This document shows, piece by piece, positions 47,701 to 57,704 of a DNA stretch of 64,000 nucleotides. The notes beneath the pieces are model-generated. The model did no database searches, was not told the DNA's origin, and worked only from the letters and a program-made list of their open reading frames with translations. The position numbers were made by a program, and so were the translations under genes. How positions within the stretch are numbered: the stretch's first letter is position 1; each line of letters starts with the position of its first letter. Source of the stretch: Leptolyngbya sp. PCC 7375 (GTDB taxonomy: Bacteria; Cyanobacteriota; Cyanobacteriia; Phormidesmidales; Phormidesmidaceae). Where the stretch lies: the NCBI RefSeq assembly GCF_000316115.1, contig NZ_JH993797.1, positions 558,001-622,000 on the forward strand, written 5' to 3'.

Positions 47701-48322
47701 ACTGGAGTTAGATGGCATTGTGCGGGAGGACGGTGAGGATACGAACGGGATTTATGACGGCACTAGTTTGTTGGATGAGGCGTTTACGTTTAATAGTTTG
47801 CGGGATGGGTTAACGGGACAAAATATTTTGCACATTGCCACCCATGGTGAGTTTGTGCCGGGCCGTTCGGATGAGTCTTATTTGTTATTGGGGGATGGTG
47901 AACGTTTGCCGATTCCGGAGATTCGGATTTTGGGGGATTATCTGGAGGATGTGCATCTGGCGGTGCTATCGGCCTGTGAGACGGGGTTAGGGGGTGCCAA
48001 GGCGGATGGTTTGGAAATTCAGGGGATGAGTTATTTCTTTTTGGACCATGGGGTGGAGTCGGTGCTGGTGTCGCTGTGGCGGGTGAGTGATGTGAGCACG
48101 AGTTTGCTGATGCAGCAATTTTATCGGAATTTGGCGACGGGTGAGTTGTCTAAGACGGAGGCGTTGCGACAGGCACAGTTGATGTGGATTGGGTCTGGGG
48201 AGGAGTTGGTAGAGGATACGGCTCGGATTATTGGGCAGCGGGTGGCGGAGGAGCAAGGTAGTACGTTATTGTCGCATCCGTATTATTGGGCTCCGTTTAT
48301 TTTGATTGGTAATGGATTGTAA
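44741..48322 (+). CDS. Exported TPR-CHAT protease 2
   Basis: A 1,193-residue protein, the longest of the four. GGGAG precedes the ATG. A signal peptide (GIATGLLATVLITGGFSAQS) leads to a long array of degenerate TPR motifs (about 40-700) and a C-terminal CHAT domain. The dyad is H1035 (HIATHGEF) and C1079 (LSACETG), and the protein ends HPYYWAPFILIGNGL. The TPRs are more diverged than in the neighbours, suggesting an older copy. It starts 83 bases after protease 1. Probably periplasmic; substrate unknown. Confidence 0.9.
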   Translation: MMAGIATGLLATVLITGGFSAQSVVGWAKPANSSQTTSVAFVIDDAIAQAQTQQRQGQWPDAIATYKTILSNSESTALQQAQAAYQIGRLHRQLRQFVNAIPYLEQAQTQYQAADNPLGEAETLTELAYVYLLFERETLASETLEQAKQLFQPLSDGSSIFKQSLQADISRTEAIIQFRLEQYAAARALAKIAIVNYQQLVDNPDPDSPVEAILQNQLQVVLQTRNVGLVDFVNNDFDSAITILTEVIEGLETIYAEYQRLGNTTGIATTQHYLCETYSFVGASQPALGYCQEALATFQSLNYGHWTGQMLQSIGSIYYFAEPNDVGLQTEAEAQQQSRRFQEQAIAAMAAVGDAWKVAEYQLSLGENYFFVGDYDRAFELENQALATYEDLLETPYGEILGAPYQVGQALLFRGDVFYQRGDYTTALEDYRRAEEIYAPLSQVPLATLEEKRSLGYAHLDLGRTYEKLARYGDAISSLEQALAIGRDFYEPFTESMALDGLANISLELGESAQQETLSAEAEEVRSQRREYRIGLFEAPEDNLANLSPEEQLAAAQEFGSQQQEGYAYTSIGLEAYYNNDYENALVAFHQAIAIHQKVGDIPAVASSWSMVGLSYEGLGQLEAATLAFQKSLALHRQTGDRFQARVTLRDLAYVYFQRNQPEIAIAFYKEAVTVSEVLRDELETLPLARQASYVQSVEATYRFLADLLLQQGRILEAQQVLELLKVQEIRNYIDDQRAVNSASGVTLLPQEESLLISHGSLVEFGKTVSQCEQSRCDQLSKLRNQRDDLARAYQDNVDKLSSFIREQLAADQALLDPEDLGGQAREILKQQPGTVVIYPLVLEDKLWLLWATEGRVVSRREIAVSRSEVANAVVQMRQLLDNPRSDIDTLQATGQQLYQWLVQPIEEELEAGSITNLVFALDRNLRYVPMAVLHDGEQYLVEKYGISHILSEELTDWRDRFPADISVLAAGVSAGTAEFNPLPYVPLELDGIVREDGEDTNGIYDGTSLLDEAFTFNSLRDGLTGQNILHIATHGEFVPGRSDESYLLLGDGERLPIPEIRILGDYLEDVHLAVLSACETGLGGAKADGLEIQGMSYFFLDHGVESVLVSLWRVSDVSTSLLMQQFYRNLATGELSKTEALRQAQLMWIGSGEELVEDTARIIGQRVAEEQGSTLLSHPYYWAPFILIGNGL

Positions 48323-48458
48323 ACAGACACTGATAAATAGGCCCAATCGGTCAGAAGAAATCATAAAAATTCGAAATGTCTGATTGTGGCGTTGTAAAAA
48401 GGGAGTGAAGCCAATGTAAAAAAATTGGTAGGTCATCACTGCATATCTGAGTTTTTCA

Positions 48459-49019
48459 ATGCCTCAATCTCGTCAGCTTTTGAATATGTTTTTTCTATTC
48501 GCTGCTCTGGGTTTGTTGGCACCCCAGGTGATTCAAGCAGCAGTGTTTGCGGAGCAGTCTGTGTTAGTATTGTCAGGACATTGGTTAGAAGAATCAATAG
48601 CTTTAGAGTATCTGCTTGACAAGTCACAAAAAATAGCCCAAACTGACCCGATAGTGGAGGCAAATCGCTTTCTTCAACAGGGTTTTCAGAGGTATCAGCT
48701 CAGTCAATTTCGCGATGCTATTACCTTCTGGGAGCAAGCCCTACCGCTGTTTGAAGCGATTGAAGACCGTCGGGGACAAGCCCGGACGCTGGGTAATTTG
48801 GGCAATGTTTACAACAACCTAAGCGATTATCATCAGGCAATTATCTATTACGAGCAAGCCCTACTGCTGTTTGAAGCGATTGAAGACCGTCAGGGACAAG
48901 CCCGGACGCTAAACAATTTGGGCAGTGTTTACGACAACCTAAGCGATTATCGTCAGGCAATTATCTATTACGAGCAAGCCCTACTGCTGTTTGAAGCGAT
49001 TGAAGACCGTCAGGGCTGA
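48459..49019 (+). pseudogene. Exported TPR-CHAT protease 3, N-terminal fragment (IS-interrupted)
   Basis: A signal peptide (LLNMFFLFAALGLLAPQVIQ) nearly identical in style to protease 1 is followed by the first TPR units. The frame then meets a TGA three bases into the inserted IS at 49016. The rest of the gene resumes at 50332. Removing the IS plus one 9-bp duplicate gives an uninterrupted frame of 1,067 residues from 48459 to 52987. The fragment alone has no catalytic domain. Confidence 0.92.
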
Positions 49020-50331
49020 CTGACTGACACATCTCAGATGCCCCCATTAATATCTCAAGTCCGACATCGTATTGACCGAATACGGGAAAACCAAATCAGG
49101 TCATAGTAACGTTGCTCAGCCTTGTTGGACGCAAAACAAGGGTCTGGGTCTTTGGGCAATAAGGGGACTGGTTTCAGAAGAGTCCGACCTTTGTGAACGA
49201 CTCCCTTGAGCCACCGTAAGCCAATTTTGAGATAGCTGAGCCCTCGTCTCCAATGGGTATCCACCTGTTGACGTAAGCCTTCACACTGCACCGCCATGCC
49301 TTGAGTGGTGCCGTATAACAAGGCAATGGCGGCCACCAAATAGAGACGCTCTAGAGCTTGAGCGGATCGAATGCGAGAGTCTTCGAGTTCAAAGGCTCCT
49401 GATTTGCTATCTAAAAACAACTCCTCAACCCGAAACCGCAAGGCATATTGCCACAACGTTTGTAGACTCGGTGATTCATCCGTAATCACCGCCCAGGATT
49501 CCTTCGTCCCTCGCACGGTTGCCAAGACTAAATTACATCGATGCTCACCATCTTGCCAGAGCCCCCACGTTCTCATAGAGAGTGGCTTCTCCTTTGGGAG
49601 GCCACAGCGCTTGTACTTCAATGGGATGACGGCATGGGCCGTGGAGATGAACATCACACGCAATGCGCAAACAATAGTGCCAACCACTCGCTTGCAACCA
49701 ACTCATGAGGTCATGGTTGGCAAACCCTCGGTCAGCTAACACCATCGTGTTGGGATGCCGACGCAACAGCCAACGGGCACGCCGTAACAAGGGTCGATAT
49801 TCATCGAACGCAACCATGGCACTTTCATGCTCTAATACCCGCCATAGAAGTGGTACCGCTCGTCCACAACACACAACCGACAGGTGAATCATACAATAGC
49901 GATTCCACAGCATGGTCGTATCCAATGCTAGATAGAGTCGATGAGCCCGCCAGTTGGTGAGCGCTAACAACACCAGCGGCAGATACAACCCCTTGACATC
50001 AATGAATCGGTTGATGAAAAAGCGATGCCACCGACGTTCAAAGCTCTGGGCCTGAGTCGCCCGACTGGGGACGTAGGGTTCCCAAGCGGGGAGGCTGAGT
50101 TGGCCACTACAGATCAGGGCACTGACCATCCAAGCCAGTGTTTTCAGATGCCGGAGGTCTTTGTAACGGCTATGTTGACGCAGGAAGGGCAACAATTGAT
50201 CATACAGTTGGGTAGAGGCTGACATGCATATCACGCTGATGGTTTGGTATCTTCAGCTTTGCATGCCCTCTGCCCATTTCCTTGTCGATCCTTATGGATT
50301 CTGGGTTACAGGATTTGTGTCAGGCAGTCAG
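49016..50331. mobile_element. IS4-family-like insertion sequence, 1,316 bp
   Basis: Terminal inverted repeats are CTGACTGACTGACACA (left) and CTGACTGCCTGACACA (right end, reversed), 15 of 16 matching. It is flanked by a 9-bp direct repeat, CCGTCAGGG, at 49007-49015 and 50332-50340. One transposase gene, frameshifted, is on the minus strand. The short perfect target duplication indicates a recent insertion. Confidence 0.95.
49055..50225 (-). pseudogene. IS4-like DDE transposase, frameshifted
   Basis: The N-terminal frame (50225 to 49545) carries the first catalytic Asp in LALDTTMLW and the second in MVLADRGFANHDLM. It then runs into TGA. The C-terminal frame (to 49055) carries the catalytic Glu region FRVEELFLDSKSGAFELEDS. 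The switch is in the run of five G bases near 49571 (ENVG...LWQDGEHRC), where reading must skip one base. So the gene has one surplus base, or the element uses +1 shifting; an indel is more likely. Full length would be about 390 residues. Confidence 0.85.
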
Positions 50332-52987
50332 CCGTCAGGGACAAGCCCGGACGCTGGGTAATTTGGGCAATGTTTACAACAACCTAAGCGATTATCATCA
50401 GGCAATTATCTATTACGAGCAAGCCCTACTGCTGTTTGAAGCGATTGAAGACCGTCAGGGACAAGCCCGGACGCTAAACAATTTGGGCAGTGTTTACGAC
50501 AACCTAAGCGATTATCGTCAGGCAATTATCTATTACGAGCAAGCCCTACCGCTGTTTGAAGCGATTGAAGACCGTCAGGGACAAGCCCGGACGCTGGGTA
50601 ACTTGGGCAATGTTTACGACAACCTAAGCGATTATCGTCAGGCAATTATCTATTACGAGCAAGCCCTACCGCTGTTTGAAGCGATTGAAGACCGTCAGGG
50701 ACAAGCCCGGACGCTGGGTAATTTGGGCAGTGTTTACAACAAGCTGAGCGATTATCATCAGGCAATTATCTATCATGAGCAAGCCCTACTACTGTTTGAA
50801 GCGATTGAAGACCGTCAGGGACAAGCCCGGACGCTGGGTAATTTGGGCAGTGTTTACAACAAGCTGAGCGATTATCGTCAGGCAATTATCTATCATGAGC
50901 AAGCCCTACTGCTGTTTGAAGCGATTGAAGACCGTCAGGGACAAGCCCAGACGCTGGGTAATTTGGGCAGTGTTTACGCTAAGCTGAGCGATTATCATCA
51001 GGCAATTATCTATTACGAGCAAGTCCTACTGCTGTTTGAAGCGATTGAAGACCGTCGGGGACAAGCCCAGACGCTGGGTAATTTGGGCAATGTTTACAAC
51101 AACCTGAGCGATTATCGTCAGGCAATTATCTATCATGAGCAAGCCCTACTGCTGTTTGAAGCGATTGAAGACCGTCGGGGACAAGCCCAGACGCTGGGTA
51201 ATTTGGGCAGTGTTTACGCTAAGCTGAGCGATTATCGTCAGGCAATTATCTACTATGAAAAGGCCTTACCTTTATATCGTCAAATTGGAGATCGTGAGGG
51301 TGAAGGAATATTACTTAGTAACTTAGGTGAACTATTTGTACAGCAAGAGCAACTGGAACTCGCGATTATTTTCTATAAAGCTTCGGTCAATATACGCGAA
51401 TCAATTCGAGAGAATGTGCAAGAACTTTCTCAAGATTTAGAAAAAACCTACCTGCAAGAGATCTACACTGATTCTGTTGCAGGTTCTTACCGTACCCTTG
51501 CCAAATTGTTACTTGAACAGGGTCGTATTCCTGAAGCACAACAGGTACTCGATTTATTGCAATTGGAAGATTTGCGAGAGTTTACTGATACCCGTGCCGT
51601 ATGGACCAGTGATGGTATCCGCTTAAGTGGCTCGGAGGAGATTGTATACAAAGCTCACGATAGCCTTATCGCTTTGGGTAGCAAACTGATAGAGTGTGAA
51701 CGCAACAACTGCGCCGAACTCGAAACATTGCTCGATCAGCAAGAAAGCTTACTGGATCAATACAAGGGTGAAGTGGATCGTTTTGATGAGATTATTAGAG
51801 CTAATCGCCGTGATGACAGAAATTTTCAAGATCCCAATAACATTAGTGTCGATGCTCGAAAGCTACTGGAAGCCTATGCCGCCAATGAACAAAATACGCT
51901 ACTTGTTTATCCCTTCGTTTTAGAAGATAAACTCTGGCTGGTATGGGCCACCGTGGGCGATGTCGTCGGCAGTATCGAGGTACCCGTCGAGCAAGGAGAG
52001 TTGGCCACTACAGTCCAACAGTTTGGTGCATTGCTTAAGTCTCGCTCCAGTGACTTAAATGAACTGCAAACCACTAGCCAAAAACTCTACAACTGGATTA
52101 TCCAACCCCTCGCTGATGAGCTAGAGAAAAACGACATCGACCATCTAGTATTCGTCAACGACCGCGTCACCCGCTATATCCCCATGGGTGCCCTCTACGA
52201 TGGTGAAAACTACCTGCTAGAAAACTACACAGTCTCTACGGTACTATCCCCAACCGCCACCGATATGGATGATCGCCTTGGTCCCGTGACCGATTCGAAC
52301 GTCTTAGGCTTAGGCCTAACCGAAGCAGTGGATATTGATGATCAGACTTTTAACCCTTTACCTGCTGTCCGCGATGAACTAGCTGGCATTATCAAGGGTC
52401 AGGATGGCGATGGCGTATATCCAGGGCAGACATTTCTCAACCAGGAATTTACCCTGGATGCCTTCAAAAACAACCTGAGAGGCAATCGTATTCTCCATAT
52501 GGCCACCCATGCCGCCTTTATACCAGGACAACCAAAAGAGTCGTTTATTGTACTTGGAGATGGCGAGCGCCTGGAAATTCCTGACATTGAAACGATGACA
52601 CGACGCCTGAAAGATCTGCACCTAGTAGTACTCTCCGCCTGTCAGACTGCATTGGGTGAAACAAATCAAGAAGATGGTACCGAGATTGCAGGACTTAGCT
52701 CCTACTTTTTAGAAGCTAACCGGTCAGGGGCGGTAGTTGCCTCCCTTTGGAACGTTAATGATCAAAGCACCAGCGTACTGATGCAGCGTTTTTACGAAAA
52801 CATGGCCGCAGGTGAAACCAAAGCAGAGGCCCTGCGCAACGCTCAGCTTTCGTTACTCGGTAGCGATCAGACAGCTGACGGAGATGAGCGCATCATCGGC
52901 CAGCGCCAAGCGGATGAGGCAGGAGCTGCGCCACTGTCGCACCCCTATTTCTGGGCACCGTTTATCATGATTGGCAATGGTCTGTAG
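50332..52987 (+). pseudogene. Exported TPR-CHAT protease 3, C-terminal fragment
   Basis: Begins at the duplicated target site in the frame SRQGQARTL, continuing the TPR array. A CHAT domain follows with His in ILHMATHAAF (H909 of the reconstructed protein) and Cys in LSACQTALG (C953), ending HPYFWAPFIMIGNGL. A start codon at 50282 lies inside the IS and would make a signal-less, TPR-truncated protein if transcribed from the IS. The catalytic half is intact. Confidence 0.9.
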
Positions 52988-53019
52988 GTCTTGCTGATTA
53001 GGAGATTTCTACCGATACC

Positions 53020-53084
53020 GTTGGCTGAGCGAAGTCGAAGCCAACAATCTCAGCCAGCGTGCCCTGAGCGGAGTCGAAGGGCAC
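53020..53084. repeat. Two 26-bp hairpins with the same loop and different paired stems
   Basis: GTTGGCT/AGCCAAC (53020-53045) and GTGCCCT/AGGGCAC (53059-53084) enclose GAGCGAAGTCGA and GAGCGGAGTCGA respectively. Stem changes are compensated on both arms. They lie between proteases 3 and 4. This matches a widespread type of small palindromic repeat built on a GAGCGRAGTCGA loop. Confidence 0.85.
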
Positions 53085-53149
53085 GATTATGCTCCGAAAC
53101 ACCCAAACGGGAATTGTAAATACAAACAACCCTTCCCTGAGCTGCACCT

Positions 53150-56011
53150 ATGCAACGTTTCCTCCCCACATTGATCGTCTTAGGTGCCCTCATATCGTCT
53201 GTGGCCCTGCCCATGCCCGCTACAGTCGCTCAAGAAACCATTGAACCTATAACCGACGAAAGCAGAGCCATACAGCTGCATAATCAAGGCTTAGAGCAGT
53301 TTAATCGCGGTCAATATCAAGAGGCATACGCCTCCTGGCAAATGGCCCTTGAACTTTTTCAGGCTACCGGTACCCGCGAGAACCAGGTCAATACCCTCAA
53401 CAGTCTAGGAATTCTTTTTCGTACCGTAGGGCAGGCCGCACCAGCGCTTGACTATCATCAACAATCCCTCAAAATTGCCCGTGAGTTTAATAATATTCCC
53501 GCAGAAAGTAGAGCCCTAACTGGCCTGGGCCAGGTATACGACATGCTCGGTCAATACCCACAAGCTATTGACCATTATGAACAAGCTCTGGCGCTTAACC
53601 TCGAACCCCAGGCGAATATCTTTGCCCTGGGTAATTTGGGTAGTACTTATATGAATCTAGGCCAATATCAACGGGCCATTGAATACTACGAACAAGTACT
53701 GCCGTTGGTGCGTGAAAGTGATAATCGTCTCGGTGAAAGCTCGGTTTTAGGTAATTTAGGCATTGCCTACGACAACCTGGGCCAATATCAACGGTCCCTC
53801 AGCTTATTAGAACAACAACTGGCCATCACCCAAGAACTTGGCTACAGAGCTGGGGAAAGCCGTAGCCTGGGAAATTTAGGGAATGTCTATATTGACCTGG
53901 GGCAGTACCAGCAGGCCATTGACCTATTGGAACAACAACTGGCCATTACCCGAGAACTTGGCGATCGCCCTGGGGAACGACGTACCTTAGGTAACTTGGG
54001 CAATGCCTATTCCCGGTTGAATCAAATTGAGGTGGCGATTGATTTTTATGGGCAAACCCTTGCGATCGCACGCGAACTAGGTAATCGCGTTGATGAAGGT
54101 CGCTCCTTAGGTAATTTAGGCTATGGTTACAGTCGTTTAGGTCGGTGGCAGCAGGCCATCGACTTTTTAGAACAGCAGCTAGTGATTGCCCGTGAGCTAG
54201 GCGATCTGCCTGGAGAAGGCCGAGCTTTGGGAAATCTAGGCCATGTCTATGGCAGGCTGGGGCAATCTCAAAAGGCGATTGAGTATTTTGGTCAAACTCT
54301 GGCCATCAGTGGTGAAAGTGGCGATCGCAACGAAGCCGGACTGGCCCTAAGCAACCTGGGCTATGCATTTCAGGCAGATCACCAACCGGAATTAGCCATT
54401 GCCTTTTTTAAGGAGGCGGTCACGGTACGGGAAAATATTCGTCAGGATATTGCAGATCAGGCTTTGCTACAGTCCTATACAGATACGGTGGCGGATAGCT
54501 ATCGTACCTTAGCTGGCCTACTGCTGGAGCAAGGGAGAGTTCTCGAAGCTCAGGAGGTATTGGAACTGCTTAAGGTTGAGGAGTTAACAGAGTATACAGA
54601 CGAACGGGCTGGCGATCGCGATGCAAAGGTGACACTGCTGCCCAAGGAAAAGGAAATGGTGGAGCAGTATTCCTCATTGGTGGAATTTGGTAAACAGCTG
54701 CAGGACTGTGAGGCGACTAAATGTGAGAAATTAAGAGATTTGAGATCTCAACGGGACGATCAGTTTCGTCAATATCGAGAAGCCGTCAACAGCCTCAAAA
54801 CCTTTGTTGGCGATCGCCTGGCAGAGGGTGACAAATCTAACCTCTTGCTGGATCCTGAGAACTTTGCGACAACGGCCAAAGACATTATTGATCAGCAACC
54901 TGGCACCGTTGTTATTTATCCATTGGTGCTTAAAGACAAACTGTGGTTGCTGTGGGCGGCCGATGGTCGTGTCATTGGTCGACGAGAACTGCCTGTGAGC
55001 CGTCAGGAGGTTGGCCAGACCGTAGTGCAATTTCGAACACTGGTGGAAAATCGCAATTCTGATATCGAAGAAATCCAGCGCCTGGGCAAACAACTCTATG
55101 ACTGGTTAATTGCCCCCTTTGAAACCGAACTTGCCAGTAACCAGAACATTAAACATCTGGTGTTCTCTCCAGATCGGGTGATCCGTTATTTACCCCTGGC
55201 GGCCCTTTACGATGGTGAACAATATTTAATTGAAAAATACACCGTTGGCACAATCCTATCGGCTGCCCTGACAGATGTGAATCATCGCTCTCCGGTGGGT
55301 ACCGATGGGGTATCGATACTGGGGGTGGGCATATCGCAACCCGTGGAGAATTTTAGCGCCCTCCCCAACGTACCCATCGAACTAGATGCCATTATTCGTG
55401 AGGAAGATAATCCCACTGATACTCAAGGTATCTATCCGGGGCAACAGTTTCTCGACGGTGAATTTACCGCCGCTGCCTTACGAGACGGGCTCAATGGTCA
55501 GCAAATTCTTCACATGGCTACCCATGCCGAATTAGGTGAATCGCAGGAAAACTCTTATTTGCTGATGGGTGATGGGCAACGGTTACCGGTTCGAGACATT
55601 GACCTTCTGAGTAGCTATCTGGAAGATGTGCACTTAGTTGTTTTGTCTGCCTGTGAAACAGCCCTGGGTAGTCCCGATGCCAGGGGAGATGAAATTGCGG
55701 GCTTGAGTTATCACTTTCTTAAGAGTCAAGTTGACGCGGTAATGGCGTCTCTATGGAACGTCAACGACCGGAGTACCAGTCTGCTAATGCGCCGGTTTTA
55801 TGACCGGTTAGCCCAGGGCACCACAGATGCCCCTGTGACTAAGGCTGAAGCACTCCAGACTGCTCAACGTTCTTTTATCCAAAGCGCAGACTCGGTGACA
55901 GTTGATGATGCTCGCATCATTGGCCAACGCCAATCCGAGGATAATGGCCCAACGCTGCTGGCCCATCCCTACTACTGGGCACCGATGACCTTGATTGGCA
56001 ATCCGCTGTAG
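53150..56011 (+). CDS. Exported TPR-CHAT protease 4
   Basis: A 953-residue protein. The signal peptide (FLPTLIVLGALISSVALPMP) ends near ATVAQE. Ten or so TPR units of 40 residues (about 45-430; consensus LGNLGxxYxxLGQYQQAIDxxEQQLAI) precede the C-terminal CHAT domain. The dyad is H792 (HMATHAEL) and C835 (LSACETALG), ending HPYYWAPMTLIGNPL. It converges on the broken caspase gene with only 8 bases between the stops. Intact, it is one of three complete CHAT proteins in the cluster. Confidence 0.91.
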   Translation: MQRFLPTLIVLGALISSVALPMPATVAQETIEPITDESRAIQLHNQGLEQFNRGQYQEAYASWQMALELFQATGTRENQVNTLNSLGILFRTVGQAAPALDYHQQSLKIAREFNNIPAESRALTGLGQVYDMLGQYPQAIDHYEQALALNLEPQANIFALGNLGSTYMNLGQYQRAIEYYEQVLPLVRESDNRLGESSVLGNLGIAYDNLGQYQRSLSLLEQQLAITQELGYRAGESRSLGNLGNVYIDLGQYQQAIDLLEQQLAITRELGDRPGERRTLGNLGNAYSRLNQIEVAIDFYGQTLAIARELGNRVDEGRSLGNLGYGYSRLGRWQQAIDFLEQQLVIARELGDLPGEGRALGNLGHVYGRLGQSQKAIEYFGQTLAISGESGDRNEAGLALSNLGYAFQADHQPELAIAFFKEAVTVRENIRQDIADQALLQSYTDTVADSYRTLAGLLLEQGRVLEAQEVLELLKVEELTEYTDERAGDRDAKVTLLPKEKEMVEQYSSLVEFGKQLQDCEATKCEKLRDLRSQRDDQFRQYREAVNSLKTFVGDRLAEGDKSNLLLDPENFATTAKDIIDQQPGTVVIYPLVLKDKLWLLWAADGRVIGRRELPVSRQEVGQTVVQFRTLVENRNSDIEEIQRLGKQLYDWLIAPFETELASNQNIKHLVFSPDRVIRYLPLAALYDGEQYLIEKYTVGTILSAALTDVNHRSPVGTDGVSILGVGISQPVENFSALPNVPIELDAIIREEDNPTDTQGIYPGQQFLDGEFTAAALRDGLNGQQILHMATHAELGESQENSYLLMGDGQRLPVRDIDLLSSYLEDVHLVVLSACETALGSPDARGDEIAGLSYHFLKSQVDAVMASLWNVNDRSTSLLMRRFYDRLAQGTTDAPVTKAEALQTAQRSFIQSADSVTVDDARIIGQRQSEDNGPTLLAHPYYWAPMTLIGNPL

Positions 56012-56019
56012 CCGCTGCA

Positions 56020-57600
56020 CTAAACCACCTCGAACGAAATGGAAAATGCAGCGATATCAGCTGTTTGAATCTGGGGTAGCTCATCCGTCGCTGGTGAATT
56101 ATCCAACGTCCCACTACGCGAAGAACTGATCTCACCCAACAGAGTGTTCACAGCTCCCAAGGACAACTCTGCCGATTCATTCTCACTGCGCTCACCCGAG
56201 GCTTGCAACGTCGCCAACTCTTGCAGCTGGGCTAATCCTTCTACAAACGGTTGCCGACTGGCAATAATCAATACTTCTGCCCGACCCCGTTCCTGGCCAT
56301 ATAACGGCGTTTCCGACAAAGATGGGGCATATAGTTTGGCACCATTGCCCTCAATGCGACTTTCTAAAATTTGCCGCTCACGTCCCCTTTGGGGGCGCGG
56401 CAAAATCACAAACATCCGCCCATCGGTGACGAATACCACAATGCTGATATATAAGGGCTCTGGCTCATGGTTGACGACCTGAAACCGAAAGTCCTGCTGA
56501 TCTAGCAAAATCTTGTGGGTGCCGTCTGTCTCACCAGACTCACTCCGCACAGTAAAGGCTGAGGCCACTAGTTTAAATTGCTCCCCTGCCAATTCTGTGA
56601 CCATGGATGCGTCTACGTTTAACCGGGCGGAATTGGCTTTGAGGAGGGACTTAATTAAACGGGCTGCTAAGAGGGACTGAAGTTTGGGGGTGAGGCGTGC
56701 GATCGCATCCGTCGCGGATTCTTCAGCATCCTGACCAAAGGACCCTGGTATCCACTCATCAATACTTTGAGACAATAGCCCAATCCTATCTATACCCGGC
56801 ACCGCATTATCCGGCACCGCATCATCTATAAACCGCTGCCGGTAGTCAGCCGTCATCCGACTAAGAATATAATGCACATCCTTTTCGTAGGGAACATTGC
56901 CCCCTTGATGGGGCACTCCAAGCACCCGAGGAATGGCACCTAACTGCTGCTGAATCCGGCTGGTATAAAGACTCAAAGACGGATCAATGCCAATCCGTAG
57001 CCGCAACTCAGGCGATACCACCCGAGAAAATTCCTGTAGCAATGTTCCTGCTGGCACGGCCGAAGGGAGCTTGATAATACCCCGCATACCCTGGCGTGAC
57101 AATAGCTCCACCTCACCCAGTGATTCAAAGCCTGCCGGGGTAAACTTAGCCCCCCGACCAAAGGTGGTAATACTTTCATGGTCGATACCCCCAAGCCATA
57201 CAGTGGCCTGATCACCATTCACCTGGGTAACAACGGCCTCAGCCGGTGGAATTTGATTGGTCTCAGGAACAAAATAAATCTCTGATTGAGCTTGTTCCGA
57301 TGGGGCATCCAGAAAAGGAATCTGACCAGACAGATCCTTCATATCACGGGTAATGCGCACCACAGTACCTTGACTGCTATCGGTCTGCTGCCACAGATAC
57401 TGGGTGAGCAGGTAGGTAAATGCTCCCGCATAAAACCCGTCAAAGCCTACATCAACAGCTTCTTCATCTTTTTGGGCAGCAGCGATGACCACCCCTTTAG
57501 CCACACCAATCTTGCGACGATTTTGCAGAGTCGGAACATCTACATCTAACGTCCGCAACCACTGGCTTTGATAAGCTAACTCTGCTTCACTCGCTTGATA
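56020..57600 (-). pseudogene. Caspase-like/DUF4384 protein, C-terminal fragment (insertion-interrupted)
   Basis: Continues the caspase gene of 61660-62298 after the insertion. In frame from the target duplicate it reads YQASEAELAYQSQWLRTLDV. It includes the end of the peptidase domain (GVVIAAAQKDEEAVDVGFDG, then FYAGAFTYLLTQYLWQ) and a C-terminal DUF4384 domain (PLYISIVVFVTDGRMFVILP, LYGQERGRAEVLIIAS). An ATG at 57558 could start a fragment with no catalytic residues. Removing 4,064 + 7 bases joins the two parts in frame as a 735-residue protein. Confidence 0.9.
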
Positions 57601-57704
57601 CCTGACTTTTCCTGCTAAGTGCTCAAATCATTGATAGACATTGGTTCTAGCCTATGGCCTTACTATCAGGTAAAGTGAGCACACCGATACCCAGGGAGCC
57701 ACTG

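Larger units (their letters stand above)
49007..50340. repeat. 9-bp target-site duplication flanking the IS4-like element
   Basis: CCGTCAGGG occurs at 49007-49015 and at 50332-50340. The TPR repeat unit normally has a single copy (...GACCGTCAGGGACAAG...), so one copy was made by the insertion. Confidence 0.93.
48774..51298 (+). repeat. 120-bp tandem repeat array encoding TPR units (split by the IS)
   Basis: Two complete 120-bp units lie left of the IS (from 48774) and eight right of it (from 50339, ending about 51298). Each encodes a 40-residue TPR-like unit such as GQARTLGNLGNVYNNLSDYH plus QAIIYYEQALLLFEAIEDRQ. Units differ at only a few bases. The pair of units left of the IS recurs in the same order right of it. 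Confidence 0.9.
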
